Notes: generated from the letters alone by a model not told the origin. DNA of 64,000 bases from Epiperipatus broadwayi (GCA_028023455.1 JAQFVV010012441.1:1671911-1735910); one strand, 5' to 3'; shown: positions 37,086 to 49,717, counted from the stretch's first letter. Made by a program: numbers and translations.

Positions 37086-38400
37086 TAAAATAGTCTATTC
37101 CAATTATGGACATATTTAATTATAGCAGAATAAGTAATTCAATTTATTAAAAACTTTAATTAAAAACTTGCACTTTAATTAAATTAGATAGAAATAAACA
37201 TTCAAGAGGTATTAACTTCAATCATCCGTGCGCAATGAATTTTATTTTATTAATGATATAATCAAAACAGTTATTTCTAAGAATACTTGTAATAGAGTTT
37301 GTGAACTTTTCTATTGGTAAATACAATTATCTGGTATTATCTTTGTTTTTTAATACAACATAAGTGAATCATGCAATATGACGATTCATCTTTCTTCATG
37401 ATATGAGAAAAATAAATTAAAAAATATCCAACTTATAATATGGAGGTGGATATCCAAGTGTGATTGATACCTCATCTGACGAGAAAAGGATGGTCTGAAT
37501 TTTTTGTTAGTTAATGGCTATGATATGATAGAGTTGAGATGGGAGTGGAATGTTGATAAAAAATAAAAAATTGAAAATAATGTTTTCAGTTTTGTTTTTC
37601 TTTATTTTACGCCGTTTGTTTGTTAAAAGTTAATTCTTCATGGCACAATCATTTTCCATATTAGTATAATAAATAATAGTACATCTAGTTTTTCAGGAGG
37701 TTGTGTGACATTCAAAAATACAAATGTTAGGAAAACAATAGTTCTACTTAATTGTCTAACATACTTTCATTTGAATTTTTTAACTGAAAGCCTATACAAA
37801 AACCTTCAGCTCTTAAGTCCGTTACTTTTACCATTGACTAAACTGCTCAATGAAATATTATTATTTGATATTATAATAGAATTTAGACATAAAGGCCGAA
37901 TTAGAATTTGTCTTCCAGACTCAAATTTAAAGTTAAACCTATGCATCTGCGTTATTCAAGTTTATATAAGAAATAATTGCCTGCGCTTCTATCCCCAAAA
38001 TCATTTATTCTTTTTTTGTTTGTTTCTTTATGTTTGAGCTACGTCACTATGGAATAAGTTTTGAATAGTAAAAGACTTTACTTTGGTTAAGAATACTTCT
38101 GAAAAAAAAAAAAATCCTAAAATAAACTGTATTAAAGCTGAAGAAAGCGACGACACAGAATTTTTGACAATTATTGTTTTGAAATAAATAAAAACACATT
38201 GCCTGGACATCTTTTATCTTCTAAAACACACACTTATATATATTTTATCGACCTGGAAAATATGTCTGTGAATGATTTCGAATGACAACACAATTATTAT
38301 TAAATCATTCAAATTCTTATTTTTTTTCTACTTAATTTTAAAAACTGCCTTTTTAAATCTCCGCCTTCTCATTAAATTTTAAGATTGCATTAAACAGCTA
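37086..38400. other. Intergenic DNA upstream of the SDR gene
   Basis: A 110-codon plus-strand frame (37705-38037) lacks an ATG at its beginning, shows no domain and is rich in L, I, F and N as expected of A/T-rich random sequence. No gene is called. Confidence 0.5.
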
Positions 38401-38402
38401 GT

Positions 38403-38700
38403 AAAATGGCCGAATTTTATTTGTCTGCCTTCACCCTCCCCTAATTTAAACAAACCAAGTTAAAATTAGTTAGTTGAAGAGACTCCCTGGAGATATTTTT
38501 AATCTCAAGTTATTAAAATGACATGGTTTTTTAATACTGCGTACTTCCGGGTGGGTTATGTATTATCTTTTATATATATAATGAAAGATGCTTACGGAAA
38601 GACGATGTCAAGTTTACGTAAAGGTTAGCAAGGGGAAGATAAGTGTTTATTTTTTAAAGTTAATTCAGGCTTTTACAAATCACGTGTTTTTTGTGTATTT
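38403..38700 (+). promoter_or_regulatory. Probable promoter of the SDR gene
   Basis: Just upstream of the coding exon, the sequence holds an ETS-type site (ACTTCCGG, 38543-38550), a TATA-like TATATATA run (38570-38581), a YY1-like AAAATGGCCG (38403-38412) and a CACGTG E-box (38681-38686). If the TATA run is used, transcription would start around 38600-38610 and leave a 5' UTR of about 280 nt, barring an upstream intron. These are short motifs seen by eye, so individual sites may be chance. Confidence 0.4.
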
Positions 38701-38888
38701 AAGCACTGTCAATTTGTGGGTTGAGATGAAATTGTTTTAAAAAGTTCAAAATTTGATTCATTGGGCTCTTTTTTCTTTATTAGCAATCAATAATTTTAAT
38801 TTATTTTTTTCTTGAAAAATAATTTAAAATTTTGCTCAAAGCAATTAAAATTCATTAACCGTGTGTGGAAATCCCGTTTTTAAAAAAA

Positions 38889-38981
38889 ATGTCACTAACC
38901 GGAAAAGTTGCAATTATTACAGGAGCTGCGAGAGGTATCGGTAAAGCCACTGCTAACGAACTTTTGAAAAATGGAGCAAAG
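38889..38981 (+). CDS. First coding exon, 15-PGDH-like short-chain dehydrogenase
   Basis: Encodes the first 31 residues of a classical short-chain dehydrogenase/reductase: MSLTGKVAIITGAARGIG, then KATANELLKNGAK. GKVAIITGAARGIG is beta-1 plus the TGxxxGxG nucleotide-binding turn of the Rossmann fold; the helix alpha-B start follows. The wording and the break at GAK|V resemble 15-hydroxyprostaglandin dehydrogenase [NAD+] (HPGD), an enzyme that oxidises the 15-hydroxyl of prostaglandins, but other cytosolic SDRs are possible because the substrate-binding part and the YxxxK motif are not in the window. I chose the ATG at 38889; the open frame extends 8 codons upstream but only to a GTG. The exon ends AAG|GTAAAG, a strong phase-0 donor at 38982. 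Confidence 0.8.
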
Positions 38982-39245
38982 GTAAAGTTTTGTTGTTATT
39001 TATTATTGTTTTTTAAATATAATTTCTGTATAGTGTGTAGGCATAGCATTTTATAATCTACCAAAATAAAGTAAAAATTAACGTGAAGTCTTAATTTATA
39101 AATAGAATTAAAAGTAATTGGCACATCAATATCACAATATTGAAAATATTATCAAAATACGTTAAACTGGAGTCAGTGATTATTAAAAAATTCTTTAAAT
39201 GAATTGCATGCATTAAAATCAGTTATGCATATTAGCTACTCATTT

Positions 39246-39280
39246 ACTACTGCTACTACGATTGCTGCTGCTGCTGCTGA

Positions 39281-39318
<38 letters not shown>

Positions 39319-39336
39319 ATTATTATTATTATTATT
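39246..39336 (+). repeat. Triplet microsatellite (CTG, CTA, TTA)
   Basis: A compound array: CTG/CTA units, then about twelve CTA units, then TTA/ATT units. It lies about 260 bp inside intron 1. Confidence 0.9.
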
Positions 39337-40014
39337 AAGTGCTTTCAAATTGAGGCTGACTCTGATGAGCGTATTAACGGGTAAATGATAAGTAACCTAC
39401 GATTGTCATCTGTTTCAATCTCACATTTCTCTCATATACATACATATATTAATTATGGAGTTATTTTAATAATTATGGATAATGATAATGTAAGTTGAAT
39501 ACATATAAAACTGTTCGCCCAAAATAACGTTAAAAAGTTTAAACAAACGAAAATACAATATGACCAATATTAAAAAAAACCAATCATGGAATTGTTTACT
39601 GTTCGAAATTCATAAAAACCAGAATCAATGGACATTGAAGTCCATATTTTGCTAGCGCTGTATTAAACGATGAAGAGGATTATGGCAATCAATACTAGTT
39701 GCGGCAATGTGCCCTTCAATTTCTCAATTAAAATCTCTAAATAGCGCCCGGTTTGCAGAGGTAGAATGACATCTCAAGAATTTAATTAATGTTTTAATTC
39801 GATTCCCAAGTTGTAAAAGTAAACAAAAAAATTATTATTTAGTCAATTAAATAAAACTCTTGTGCTTGGCTTTTCTTTTTGAAGTTTGTCCTCGATTTTC
39901 TAACCATCATATTTTTCTTTCTTCTAATAAATATTAGGCTAAGATTTTGCATAGAATCAGATAGAGATAACTAGACAAGATATTTCAACCAAGCAATAAT
40001 ATAAACTATAGTCT

Positions 40015-40319
40015 ATAAATACAATTTATCCAAACTTCAAGCACTTTTTAGCAAACTTTATTTGTACATACACCTACGTTTTGACTGACCTGCAGTCTTC
40101 TTCATAGTAAGGTTATTCTGATCTTCTAAATAAAATAATGAAAACGATTTTTCATTATTTTATTTAGAAGATCAGAATAACCTTACTATGAAGAAGACTG
40201 CAGGTCAGTCGAAACATAGGTGTATGTACAAATAAAGTTTGCTAAAAAGTGTTTGAAGTTTGGATAAATTGTATTTATATGATATTATGGCAAACATAAA
40301 GAAAAGTGTGATTTTGGTA
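40015..40319. mobile_element. Hairpin element F3 with 14-bp target duplication
   Basis: Arms about 40016-40144 and 40149-40276 are almost perfect reverse complements with a 4-nt centre, followed by a one-sided tail (40277-40319). ATAAACTATAGTCT at 40001-40014 and 40320-40333 is an exact 14-bp direct repeat. Two of the few arm differences are complementary CpG losses: one arm keeps the first CpG of the TCGAAACG core and the other keeps the second. The insertion mark indicates target-primed reverse transcription of a snap-back copy. Confidence 0.85.
40183..40222 (+). ncRNA. Hammerhead-like motif, family F3
   Basis: ATGAAGA (40188-40194; CUGANGA with C3 changed to A), one extra A, stem II GACTG/CAGTC (40196-40200, 40206-40210) with loop CAGGT, then GAAAC (40211-40215). 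The opposite arm shows that G followed the C ancestrally, giving ACGT, a self-complementary stem III for a dimer. Stem I is four pairs, two of them G-U. The C3 change and extra A argue against present activity. Confidence 0.4.
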
Positions 40320-41734
40320 ATAAACTATAGTCTTGGTCGTTCGTGGCATTTGATTCTTCTTAACATAATTTATTGCAGAAATTCAATTTTTAAATCTACA
40401 TCATAAATTCAAATTGACTCTTATTAATTATTGAAAGAATGATTGAAGTAAATAACAAATGTTATTATAGTTTTTTTTTTTGGGAGGGGGGGGGTCATGA
40501 TTCCGGTATTTCTTATATTAAATTTCTAATAACTATTATTAATGACGAGCTTAATTTTTTATAATTTTAATAATTTTTGTTTCAAAACTTTTGCTTTATA
40601 TTTAAAATAGAAATGCATGTATATCATAGATCTGTATCTCTAAATATATTACCACTGCAATACCATTAACTACATATCATTTGTATTTTTTCTTTACTAT
40701 AATGCTAAAGATAAATAAAAATAAATACTGAATTCTGCAGTAAACAAAATGTTATAATCATCTTACTAAATAGTGAAATAATCACATAAATTAATAAAGC
40801 ACAAAGTAAAATCAGTTAGGCACAACTGGTTGGAATGAAACTAAAATGTAATAAAAAAATATCTAGAAATATTTGCTATAGTAGTAACATATCTGAATAT
40901 AAGAATACATCTGATAATGCAAGAAAAAAAATTTAATGAAATCTTAACTTTTAAAAGAATTTTAATAAATGGAGATTGTTCTTTTCTTGTCTGGAGACTT
41001 ACAATAACTGGGCACTTTAATGTTCCTGTGACTTATACAGATTGCCATGATATTTACTTTATTCATCAGATAATTAGATCTCCATTAACTCATCACTACT
41101 GGATGAACCCAGTTGGATTATATCCAACAAGGAACAGCTAACTGGAAAAATAAATTTCTGACTTTGCTTAGAATGGTTTTATATAGCTTAAATATTTTTT
41201 GTTCCATACTAGATTTAAATCATATATCATGGCTATGCCAAATTAATATAAAGCTCTTTCAGTAAGTTACTTAATTTTAAATAAAACAAATATTATCATA
41301 GTAAGATTACATTATGATGCCAAATATAGGATGCTAGTATAAGAAGTATTCACCCTATTAAAATCAGTGTCTCATTCTGCTTTCAGCAAAGTGTTTAATT
41401 AGTAGCATCATTATTTGTAGCATTTGTTTTTGTCATTTACTTTGCAGACTGTTTTTTTCATTCAGATCTATAGTGAGAATTTTAGAAATATGTTCAAATT
41501 ATTAAAAGAAAAATCTCAAGCAGAGTGATTATTTTAATTACCGGTGACATATTCCAAACTCAATGATCTGGAGTTTGAATCTGGAATGGATAAATCTTGG
41601 AAACTTTTTCAAATCACAAATAGATGTAAAAAAAATTTTGTAAGTAGCTGCTCATAGCTAGGAATTCAAGACTAGTCAGAAAATGGGAATTTCTTTATTA
41701 TTAATTAAAATATAAAGCTTAGATTAAATTTACA

Positions 41735-41855
41735 TATCATACCATTTCCAACCTTTTTATACACTTAACAATACTATTTTTTACACCAAAACTACAGTTA
41801 AGACTGTATAAATATAGAAATCAATACATAAGGAAAGGAGGAAAAAAGAAAAAAA
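41735..41855 (+). repeat. Internally deleted piece of the 7.7/27.7-kb repeat
   Basis: Shares ATCATACCATTTCCAAC, AACAATACTATTTTT and ATCAATACATAAGGAAAGG with copies A and B. It jumps over the hairpin centre and the rest, so it is a short internal-deletion derivative. Confidence 0.6.
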
Positions 41856-42997
41856 TTGTGTTAGATTAAACTTAGTTAATTAAATGAATACCAGTAAACT
41901 GACTGTCAAAGAAAAATATATGATTGTATTATGATGTGGCCTTTTCTATGGGTGGAAAAGCTTTCATATTATATGAGGTTCTGATTCTATTGTTTACTTT
42001 TACAAGTTTCAATATTTATAATTACATAATGAGAAAATTACATCCATAGATAAGATATATAAAATCATTTAGCAATTTATTAACTATATCCTTGGTTTTG
42101 CTGAATTGGTAGAATAAAAGAATATAATACAATATGTATCTGTTTTCTGGGTGTATATATTTACATATAATTTGCATGAAATAATAATATTTGAGTTATT
42201 GACAGAAGTATTGCGGAAAATATATATCTTTTTATAACCATATTGTTGAATTAGATAAGCTTTTAGGTCTTTCATTAATGGTTATGAAATTTCAATATTA
42301 TAATATTATGTTCAAGTTCCACTTGCAAGTGAAAAATTAAATACAGTTAGAAATTAAATATGAGCATAAATGAAATTTAATTAATTTAAAATATATTTAT
42401 GAGAGTCAAATTTTACTTCACTTTATCAAAAATTATAAAACTCTTCTTTTCTGCAATATGTATTTCAATACACAGGTCACATACCTGATTAAAAAATTTT
42501 CCAACGTCTCTAATCATGTAATCAGTGCTGCCATCCTTTTATGTTTTTATGACGTCATTCAAAAATATTTACGATTTTGATGCATTTTTAAATTGTAAAT
42601 TACCAGTTTTTAAAACAAGTACCATAAAACAAAAATCCAAGAGAGAGAGAGAGAAAGAAAATCATAAAATATTTATTGCAATATTTATTGAGTTATTAAG
42701 TAATAAACAAACAAGCAAACTTTCAAATTTATCTAGTATTAAGGATAAGGATATTATATTAAGAGGTTTATAAGTGAAAAATAAGTGTGTTAATAAATAT
42801 ATAATTGAGAAGATAATTTTGACTTTTACTGAGTGTAAATACATATATATGAAGGATGTTGAAATATAGTAATTACTGCATGCTTCTGCTATAATCACTA
42901 GGCAAACACTGTGAACTTTTTTCATGAAGCAGTGGATTTTTTTAAAATAGTCAATGCTATTGTGAAATGATATATATATATATATAACTATAATTAA

Positions 42998-43232
42998 AAA
43001 AATCCACTAGAATAAAACTACAAAATTTTAAAAATGCCTATATAAAATTGAAAATTAATATCCTTTGCTATATCCAGCTTATGGCATATTCCGCCATCTT
43101 AAGTAGCAATACATTAATATTTAAATCTTAGATGGCAGAATATGCCGTAAGCTGGCTATAGCAAAGGATATTAATTTTCAATTTTACATAGGCATTTTTA
43201 ATATTTTGTAGTTTTATTCTAGTGGATTATAT
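42998..43232. mobile_element. Foldback element, ~105-bp arms
   Basis: Arms start at AATCCACTAGAATAAAACTA (about 42999) and end with its inverse at about 43230. The inner part contains GGCATATTCCGCCATCTTAA pairing with its inverse near 43130. It is flanked on both sides by AT runs, so a target duplication cannot be told from the microsatellite. Confidence 0.75.
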
Positions 43233-43439
43233 ATATATCAGGATGAAGGCTTCATGTATTGAATGAAATGATTGCTTCCATAGAAGAATTCACTAAAATG
43301 TTCAAAAGCTTCAATTAAAATTCAATCTTAAAAATTCACTAAAATATGTACATATTCAACCTCACAAAATCGATCCAACAAGTTACACATACAATAGTGT
43401 AGTAAGAATAATAAGTACATTAATGTATATAAATTATTT

Positions 43440-44215
43440 TTCAAAATGTAAAAAATAAATTCTCTAAACTAGTTTGCTAAACATAAAAAAAAAGAATGAA
43501 CTATTCAAACTCATTATTTTTTGTATGGAATTTCTGTTGTCTTTCAATTTTTTTTATCAATAGTTGAATTGTTTTTAAATAAGGTACATAATGAGTTTGA
43601 TCAATATATTATTCACTGATTATAAGAACTTCAAACAATGCTAAAATGTAATTTAGAGTTAAAAGTTAAGAATGTTAAAAGCATTTGGAAAATAAAAATG
43701 TCTTGATAATGTATTATTTATACTTAAACTAGTCACGGTTAAGAGAGTTCCATATTTTCCCCTAAATTATTTTGCCAAACATAAAAAAAAAGAATGAATA
43801 ATTCAAACTCATTATTTTTGTATGGAATTTTTGTTAACTTTCAGTTTTTTTTACCTATAGTTGAACTGTTTTTATATAAGGCAAATAATGAGTTTGACCA
43901 TCACATTCTTTGCATTTTTATTCGTTGATTATAAGAAGTTCAAACAATGCTAAAATGTAATTAATAGTTAAATCTTAAGAATGTTAAAAGCATTTAGAAA
44001 GTAAAAATATCTTGATAATGTATTCTTTATACTTAAACTAGTCAGTCTGGTTTACAGATAGATAAGAGAGTTCCGGATTTTTCTAGATCTATGCATTATG
44101 TATATATTAGTTATTACATAAAAATTGTTGCGGCAAGTAAAATAAAAACAATTTAAAAAATATTATGTAGTGTGCTTCCATTCCTAAAAAAGTTATGCTT
44201 TGTCACTAATATATA
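43440..44215 (+). repeat. Repeat cluster of two ~300-bp tandem units
   Basis: Units at about 43460-43735 and 43760-44045 share AACATAAAAAAAAAGAATGA, TTGTATGGAATTT and AATGAGTTTGA, followed by a distinct 3' block to about 44215. The whole cluster reappears in inverted orientation at 47045-47930. Confidence 0.75.
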
Positions 44216-44534
44216 TATATATATATTCTGGGCTGATGGATGGTTGTGATAGGGTTGAGCTAAGATAAAAAAATGTGCTGATATAGGAATATAATTTGAC
44301 CCATATATATAAATGATGTACTTTGTTAGTTCACACATGTATGATTTTGATGATATTGATTATGAATATACTGACAAATCATCAATTGAATGATGAATAG
44401 AATATTATAAAAACAATTGTAGAAGTGCTGCAGACACTGGTTTATAACAATGTTAAAGTACCACCATTAGAAAGCAAAATATATCATTTATATTTGTAAA
44501 CCATAAAAAAATCTTCATATCACTATATATATAT

Positions 44535-44705
44535 ATCATTAAAATCCCCTCAACACTTAGACAATCTAAATATCAATGACAATCAACAATTTCACACTGT
44601 TGTCAAGGTAATCTCCTTTTAATAATAAAAGAAGTTGCCATAACAACAAATTGAAATTGTTGATTGTTGTTGGTATTGTCTAAGTGTTGACTGCTTTTTA
44701 ATGAT
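44535..44705. mobile_element. Foldback element, ~72-bp arms
   Basis: Arms about 44535-44610 and 44634-44705 pair (CAACACTTAGACAAT and inverse; CAATCAACAATTTCA and inverse). The CACTGTTGTCAAGG core also occurs at about 27468, pointing to a dispersed family. Confidence 0.65.
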
Positions 44706-47044
44706 TACTTACAAACCCATTTAGCCTTGAATATTATTACACTTAATAATACCCGTTATAAAAAATATTATATGTAATATATAAATAAACAATTTAACAG
44801 TAAAAAAAAATATATTTTAAATTCTTTAGTAGCGCTTTCAATTACTCCTCATCAGCTTATATATATATGCCTTAATATAAACAACTGTCAAAAATTTATC
44901 TATTTAAATGTGTCTACAAAATTTATTGTGCAGATTTATTACATATATTTAAAAATGCATTTTTGTGTATGTGGTTCATCCGTTTATTTAAGTTACTAGT
45001 GCAAAATCAATTTATAGTTTAAGTTATATAAATTAACTACATTTCCAATTTATTAATCATTAGATCTAACTCTTCATGCACCCTGAAACCTAACTTTAGA
45101 AAGTCAAAATATATAAATTATGGAATTTTTTCTTTCAGACAGCCACCCATAATCAATGCCATTAGCCATTAAACACTGAATTGGTAAATTAGTATCTACT
45201 TTATTTTTTATTTAGATGATAAAACAATAACAATAAAAAAAAAACTGCTCAAACCTTATTATTTATCATTTGGTTAACACTAGTTACTATTTTATTGTTC
45301 CTCAATGAGAAGTATTTGGGAAGATATTTGCCCTGTACTAGATTATTTAAAGGGTTTACTTTTTACCTATACTAATACTGCATATGTCTTAAAATATATT
45401 TTTATGAGTAGTACATGTAAACTTATATTTAGGGATTTAATCCAGGCACGTGTTTACTTGTTGGTTATATCGACGTTGTATTGCTTTTTTTTTTTTCTAC
45501 GATAAAATTACTGCTATTTCGGTCAAATCTTATTCAGTTATTGCAGAACTAAGAAAAGCAGAAAACTATCAGCATGTCTGAACTTTGTTATCCTGGAAAT
45601 AGCACGTGATATTTATATATTTAATGCTTGCTTTGCATTTAAATTGGGAATTAAACGTTTCAAGATATTTATAAAAAAAAACAAGCTCAACTTGGAAGTC
45701 ATTCTAGCAAATATGTAAATAGAAGAAATTTGAGTTCCCTGCAGACTTTGCTATTTAATGCGTTTAAGAAGAAATGCTTTAGTGAAATATTTATTAATCA
45801 TAAAGTAAAATAAAAATAAACAAAAAGTGCAATTAAAAAACAAATGAGAATATTTGATTAGAAATAAAATAGCATTGATGTATGTAGTATATTCGTGTAC
45901 TTATATGATTATAATACATATGTTTTGAATTAAACAGGGCTGAAGCTACTCGAAGTTATTTTGTAACCAATTGCTCTAGAAGTCAGGTTGGAGCTCAACG
46001 CCTTAAAATGGCTTTTTTTTTTAATTGAGCAAAATGTCAGATAGATCCAGGTGAAATATCAATGCAAAATTGCTGTTAACAAAAATCAAACGTTTATATG
46101 GAAAAGCTGCAGTATATGTTTATGGGTGACAACTCAAATATAGGATTGATATAGTATGCAGACATACATATCTTAGATATTTGCACTGGTATGAAATTTA
46201 CACAGACCAAACACAAATACTGTCAAAGAAAAGGGGAATATATACCAGATGAATAAATATATTTAAAAATGATTGATATTTCTAGCAAGTGAATAAAAAA
46301 AAAATTTATTAAATGAGACCTCACAATACAATTGGCGTGCAAATAATTATTTTATTTATAGACCTATATTAGGCATTCAATAAAATTTCCAAACTTTATG
46401 CTATTAAAGCATCTCAAAATCGAAACTATATTATTGCTATGTGTAATAACCATACTTCTTAATTCTTTGATAGTACAGTTTATCTCATTTCACTTTGTTT
46501 GGTATATATTTTCTTCTTTTAAATTTGAGTGTAGGCGTCTATGTTCAAGATAGGAACATTAGCTATAATCTTCATTATCTTAGTCTCCAGCTAACATTTT
46601 TGTATACAATCGTAAAGAAGTTTTTATAACATCTAAATTAATGTGTCAAAATTACATATATTAAAACTTATATATTTCATTGTATTAACATTTAAACACT
46701 TTTATTTTTTAATTTCGGAAAGACTATTAGTTATTCTTATAAATACACATTCTAGTCTACACATGAGTATTGATCAAACATTCTATTACATAAAGTGTAC
46801 ACATGAAGCATATAAACATTTGTCTTCAGAATGTGTTACCAATATAATGACATATTGACAAAAAAGTATAAATGTAAAGGCAAATGAAATCTATTCAATT
46901 GTTAAAAAAGAAAATAAAAATTTCCGATATTTGAAACCTTTTCTTTCAGTTGTCTTAAATACAGTACAACAATCTACATTTGTTATATACCTCTTCCATG
47001 TTTGATATTTCAAACCTCTTGCTTTTGTTACTTAAATATATATA
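44706..47044. other. Intronic AT-rich DNA between the two inverted clusters
   Basis: No gene, RNA or clear repeat was recognised apart from short AT runs. Frames at 45305-45505 and 46643-46858 show no domain. Confidence 0.55.
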
Positions 47045-47930
47045 TATATATCGATGATGAAGCATGACTTTTTTAGGAATGGAAACACACTACATAATCT
47101 TTTTTTAGTGTTTTTATTTTTCTTAGTGCAACAATTTTTAGTAATAGCTAATATATCCATATTACATACATCTTGAAAAATCTGGAACTCTTTTATCTAT
47201 CTATAACTCAGACTGTGACTAGTCTAAGTATAGAGAATGCATTATCAAGATATTTCTTATTTTCTAAATGCTTTTAACATTCTTAAGTTCTAACTACTAA
47301 TTACATTTTAGCATTATTTAAACTTTTATAATCAATGAATAATGCGAATAATGTAATGGTCAAACTCATTACTTGCCTTATACAAAAACAATTCAATTGT
47401 TGGTATAAAAATTGAAAGTTAACAGAAATTCCATACAAAAAATAATGAGTTTGAATTGATCATTCTTCTTTTTTATCTTTGGCAAAGTAGTTTAGAGAAA
47501 AATATGAAACTTTCTTATCTGTTAATCAGACTGTGACTAGTTTAAGTATAGATAATACATTATCGTGATATTTTTATCTTCCGAATGCTTTTAACATTTT
47601 TAAGTTGTAACTTTAAATTACATTTTATTTAAATTTTTTATAATCAATGATTAATGCAATGGCCAAACTCATTATTTGCCTTATATAAAAACAATTCAAT
47701 TATTTGTAAAAAAATTGAAAGTCTACAGAAATTCCATACAAAACAATGAGTTGTCTTGCATTGGTGGTCGAGAGGTCAGTGTGACTGCCTTGCACTTGCA
47801 GGCAGTTGCCCGGATTGTGGATTCGCGTCCTGGCTGATGCTATGACACTTAAAAAAACCCAAAAAACAATGAGTTTGAAAAGTTCATTCTTCTTTTTATA
47901 TGTTTAGCAAAATAGTTGAGAATTTTTTGA
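47045..47930 (-). repeat. Inverted copy of the 43.4-kb repeat cluster
   Basis: Reverse complement of 43440-44215 in block order: the 3' block first (47050-47215), then two tandem units. The second unit is interrupted by a SINE at 47753-47862. The two clusters could pair across about 2.8 kb of spacer. Confidence 0.75.
47753..47862 (+). mobile_element. tRNA-derived SINE, copy 3, with exact 13-bp duplication
   Basis: A-box-like GTGGTCGAGAGG and B-box-like GGATTCGCGTCC, then CTGGCTGATGCTATGACAC and an A-rich tail, as in the copies at 23727 and 24867. AAAACAATGAGTT occurs exactly at 47740-47752 and 47863-47875. Uninterrupted versions of the site exist in the sister repeat units (for example near 47440), giving an empty-site control. 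Confidence 0.85.
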
Positions 47931-47974
47931 CTATCCTCATAGCCAACTAACATAGACTATGAGGATAGTCAAAA
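47925..47974. repeat. Perfect 18-bp inverted repeat
   Basis: TTTTGACTATCCTCATAG (47925-47942) and its exact reverse complement (47957-47974) flank a 14-nt spacer, at the edge of the inverted cluster. It may be a small foldback remnant. Confidence 0.7.
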
Positions 47975-48654
47975 GTGCTCCTAAGTGGTTAAAATTTTTA
48001 AAATATATCTGATTACTGTATTTATAAATATTCAATTGTATAATTACATATATTGCTTTGAAGAAATATAGACATCAAATTATATATATAGTACAACAAT
48101 CTACATTAGATTATAGAGCATAAATCAGACCCACTTTATATTTATTTAAAAATTATAAGTAGATAATAACTGAGATATTATAACATTAGAAGCAAATATT
48201 TAAATAAGTCAGAATGTTGGAAGAGTAAAGCTATCAAACTTTCTATTTTCATTATGTAAGGTAATATTATTTATTAATGCTTTTAATTACCATGGAAATT
48301 TCCCTTCACTACTTAAACAGATAACAAGATACCAATGCAGAATACTGGTCTAGGCAATCTTATAAATAAATAAAGCAACAATCTATGTGTATTATAAGCA
48401 GCCACCATGGCCATTAGTATTAGAAACACAGACTGTAGTGGACAAAAAAACTGATGACCATTTTCCATCTATTATTATGATTAGGTAATAACTAAGACAT
48501 AATAAAATCAATACTCAAATAATCCAGATTATTTAAGTATTATTCCTATTGTTATAGTTGCTCAGTAATTGTTCAATTATAGTCTTAGCTGGCTAGGAAT
48601 AAGTAGGTCTCATTTTTCTGTCTATTTGTAATTTGCATTTGTAGTACTAGGTGG

Positions 48655-48825
48655 CATAAGGGGCATATAATAAACATAGAATATGGGGAAAATATAGGGT
48701 GGGGAATGGAAAGGAAAGGTGTCTAACAGGTTTCTATGGGCATAATGGCTGAGTGATTCTTGAATTTGATAAAGGAGAAGTCATAGCACATCATATTGCA
48801 CTGCATAGATTGTTGCATTGTTTAT
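48655..48825 (+). mobile_element. LINE 3' end fragment
   Basis: Matches the 3' region after the LINE C-terminus at 24600-24740 (GGAATGGAAAGGAAAGGT, AACAGGTTTC, GATAAAGGAGAAGT) and ends in CACATCATATTGCACTGC-like short repeats. It is severely 5'-truncated. Confidence 0.55.
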
Positions 48826-49717
48826 TAACAGTAATGATATCTAGTATTATATATTGGTACATTTACTATATTCACATATGTATGTAAACATATAGATTTA
48901 TAAATATATTGATTTTTCTCATTAATATCAACAATTTAATATTTTGACACCTACCATCTTCCATCATCACAGAGTGGAAATCACTGAAGCAGTTGTTTTA
49001 CATATCTCTGCAAACACTACTTGAGTATTTTCCACTACCAAGATGATCTTAACAAGCCCATGTACATAGTTTAATTGAAGATATATATTGTAACCAGTTT
49101 TTTACATTAGCTGTACTAGAAAAATAAATAATTAGATAGTTGGCAGCAGATTCCTAAGGTTTGAGAATTAAAAAAAATAATTATTTAATTTATGGGTAAA
49201 ATAAAATTTAATTTTTCAAAACATATTTTTTATGGGTCTTTATTTAATTAAATGTTAGTAAAATCCCCATATGATAGTACGAGAGTTCTCAAATATTAAA
49301 TATATTTAAGAGTATTTTTTTTTAAAAAGGGGGAGAGGACAAAATAAGATTTTAATACATTTGTAAATTAATTAATCAGAGTTGTTTTTCTTTTTTTTAT
49401 CTCTATTTAATAAAAAAGAAAAATCAAATCAGTGCTATTAACTGATTATCTTGTTGTTTTTTTGCAAGAAGATTTAATTTTTAATTATAAAGGAATATCA
49501 AGAATTTTATGTTGTTAAATTTAAGTTCTTGACTTGTTTTTAATCTAGGATTAATGAGATAACTGGTTGAATAATTAATTGTAGTTATAAAATTTTATGT
49601 AATTGGTTGTCATGAAAGTTATCATATAAGAGACAAATTGTAATTGGCTTGTGGGCCAAATTGTTCTAAAACATGTGTGTAATAAGTGATAATACCAAGT
49701 GTCTGGAGAGTTAATTG

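Noticed and set aside
36862-37113. 83-codon minus-strand frame
   Set aside because: It is the reverse complement of two tandem SINE units.
37705-38037. 110-codon plus-strand open frame upstream of the SDR exon
   Set aside because: It has no ATG start at its beginning, no domain and a composition (L, I, F, N) expected of A/T-rich random sequence.
38865-38888. Upstream start for the SDR exon
   Set aside because: The frame is open upstream but its first codon is GTG, not a normal animal start, and the SDR family typically begins a few residues before the GKVAIITG motif, as from 38889.
39364-39390. CTGATGAGCGTATTAACGG as a hammerhead core
   Set aside because: There is no GAAAC box and no stem II of the right form after CTGATGA.
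40917-41141. 74-codon plus-strand frame as SDR exon 2
   Set aside because: The translation has no similarity to the SDR core after beta-1 and no acceptor/donor pair in phase.
44830-44860. Minus-strand CTGATGAGGAGTAATTGAAAG as a hammerhead core
   Set aside because: There is no stem II pairing between CTGATGA and GAAA, and no stem I. It is kept only as a possible relative of the other repeated motifs.
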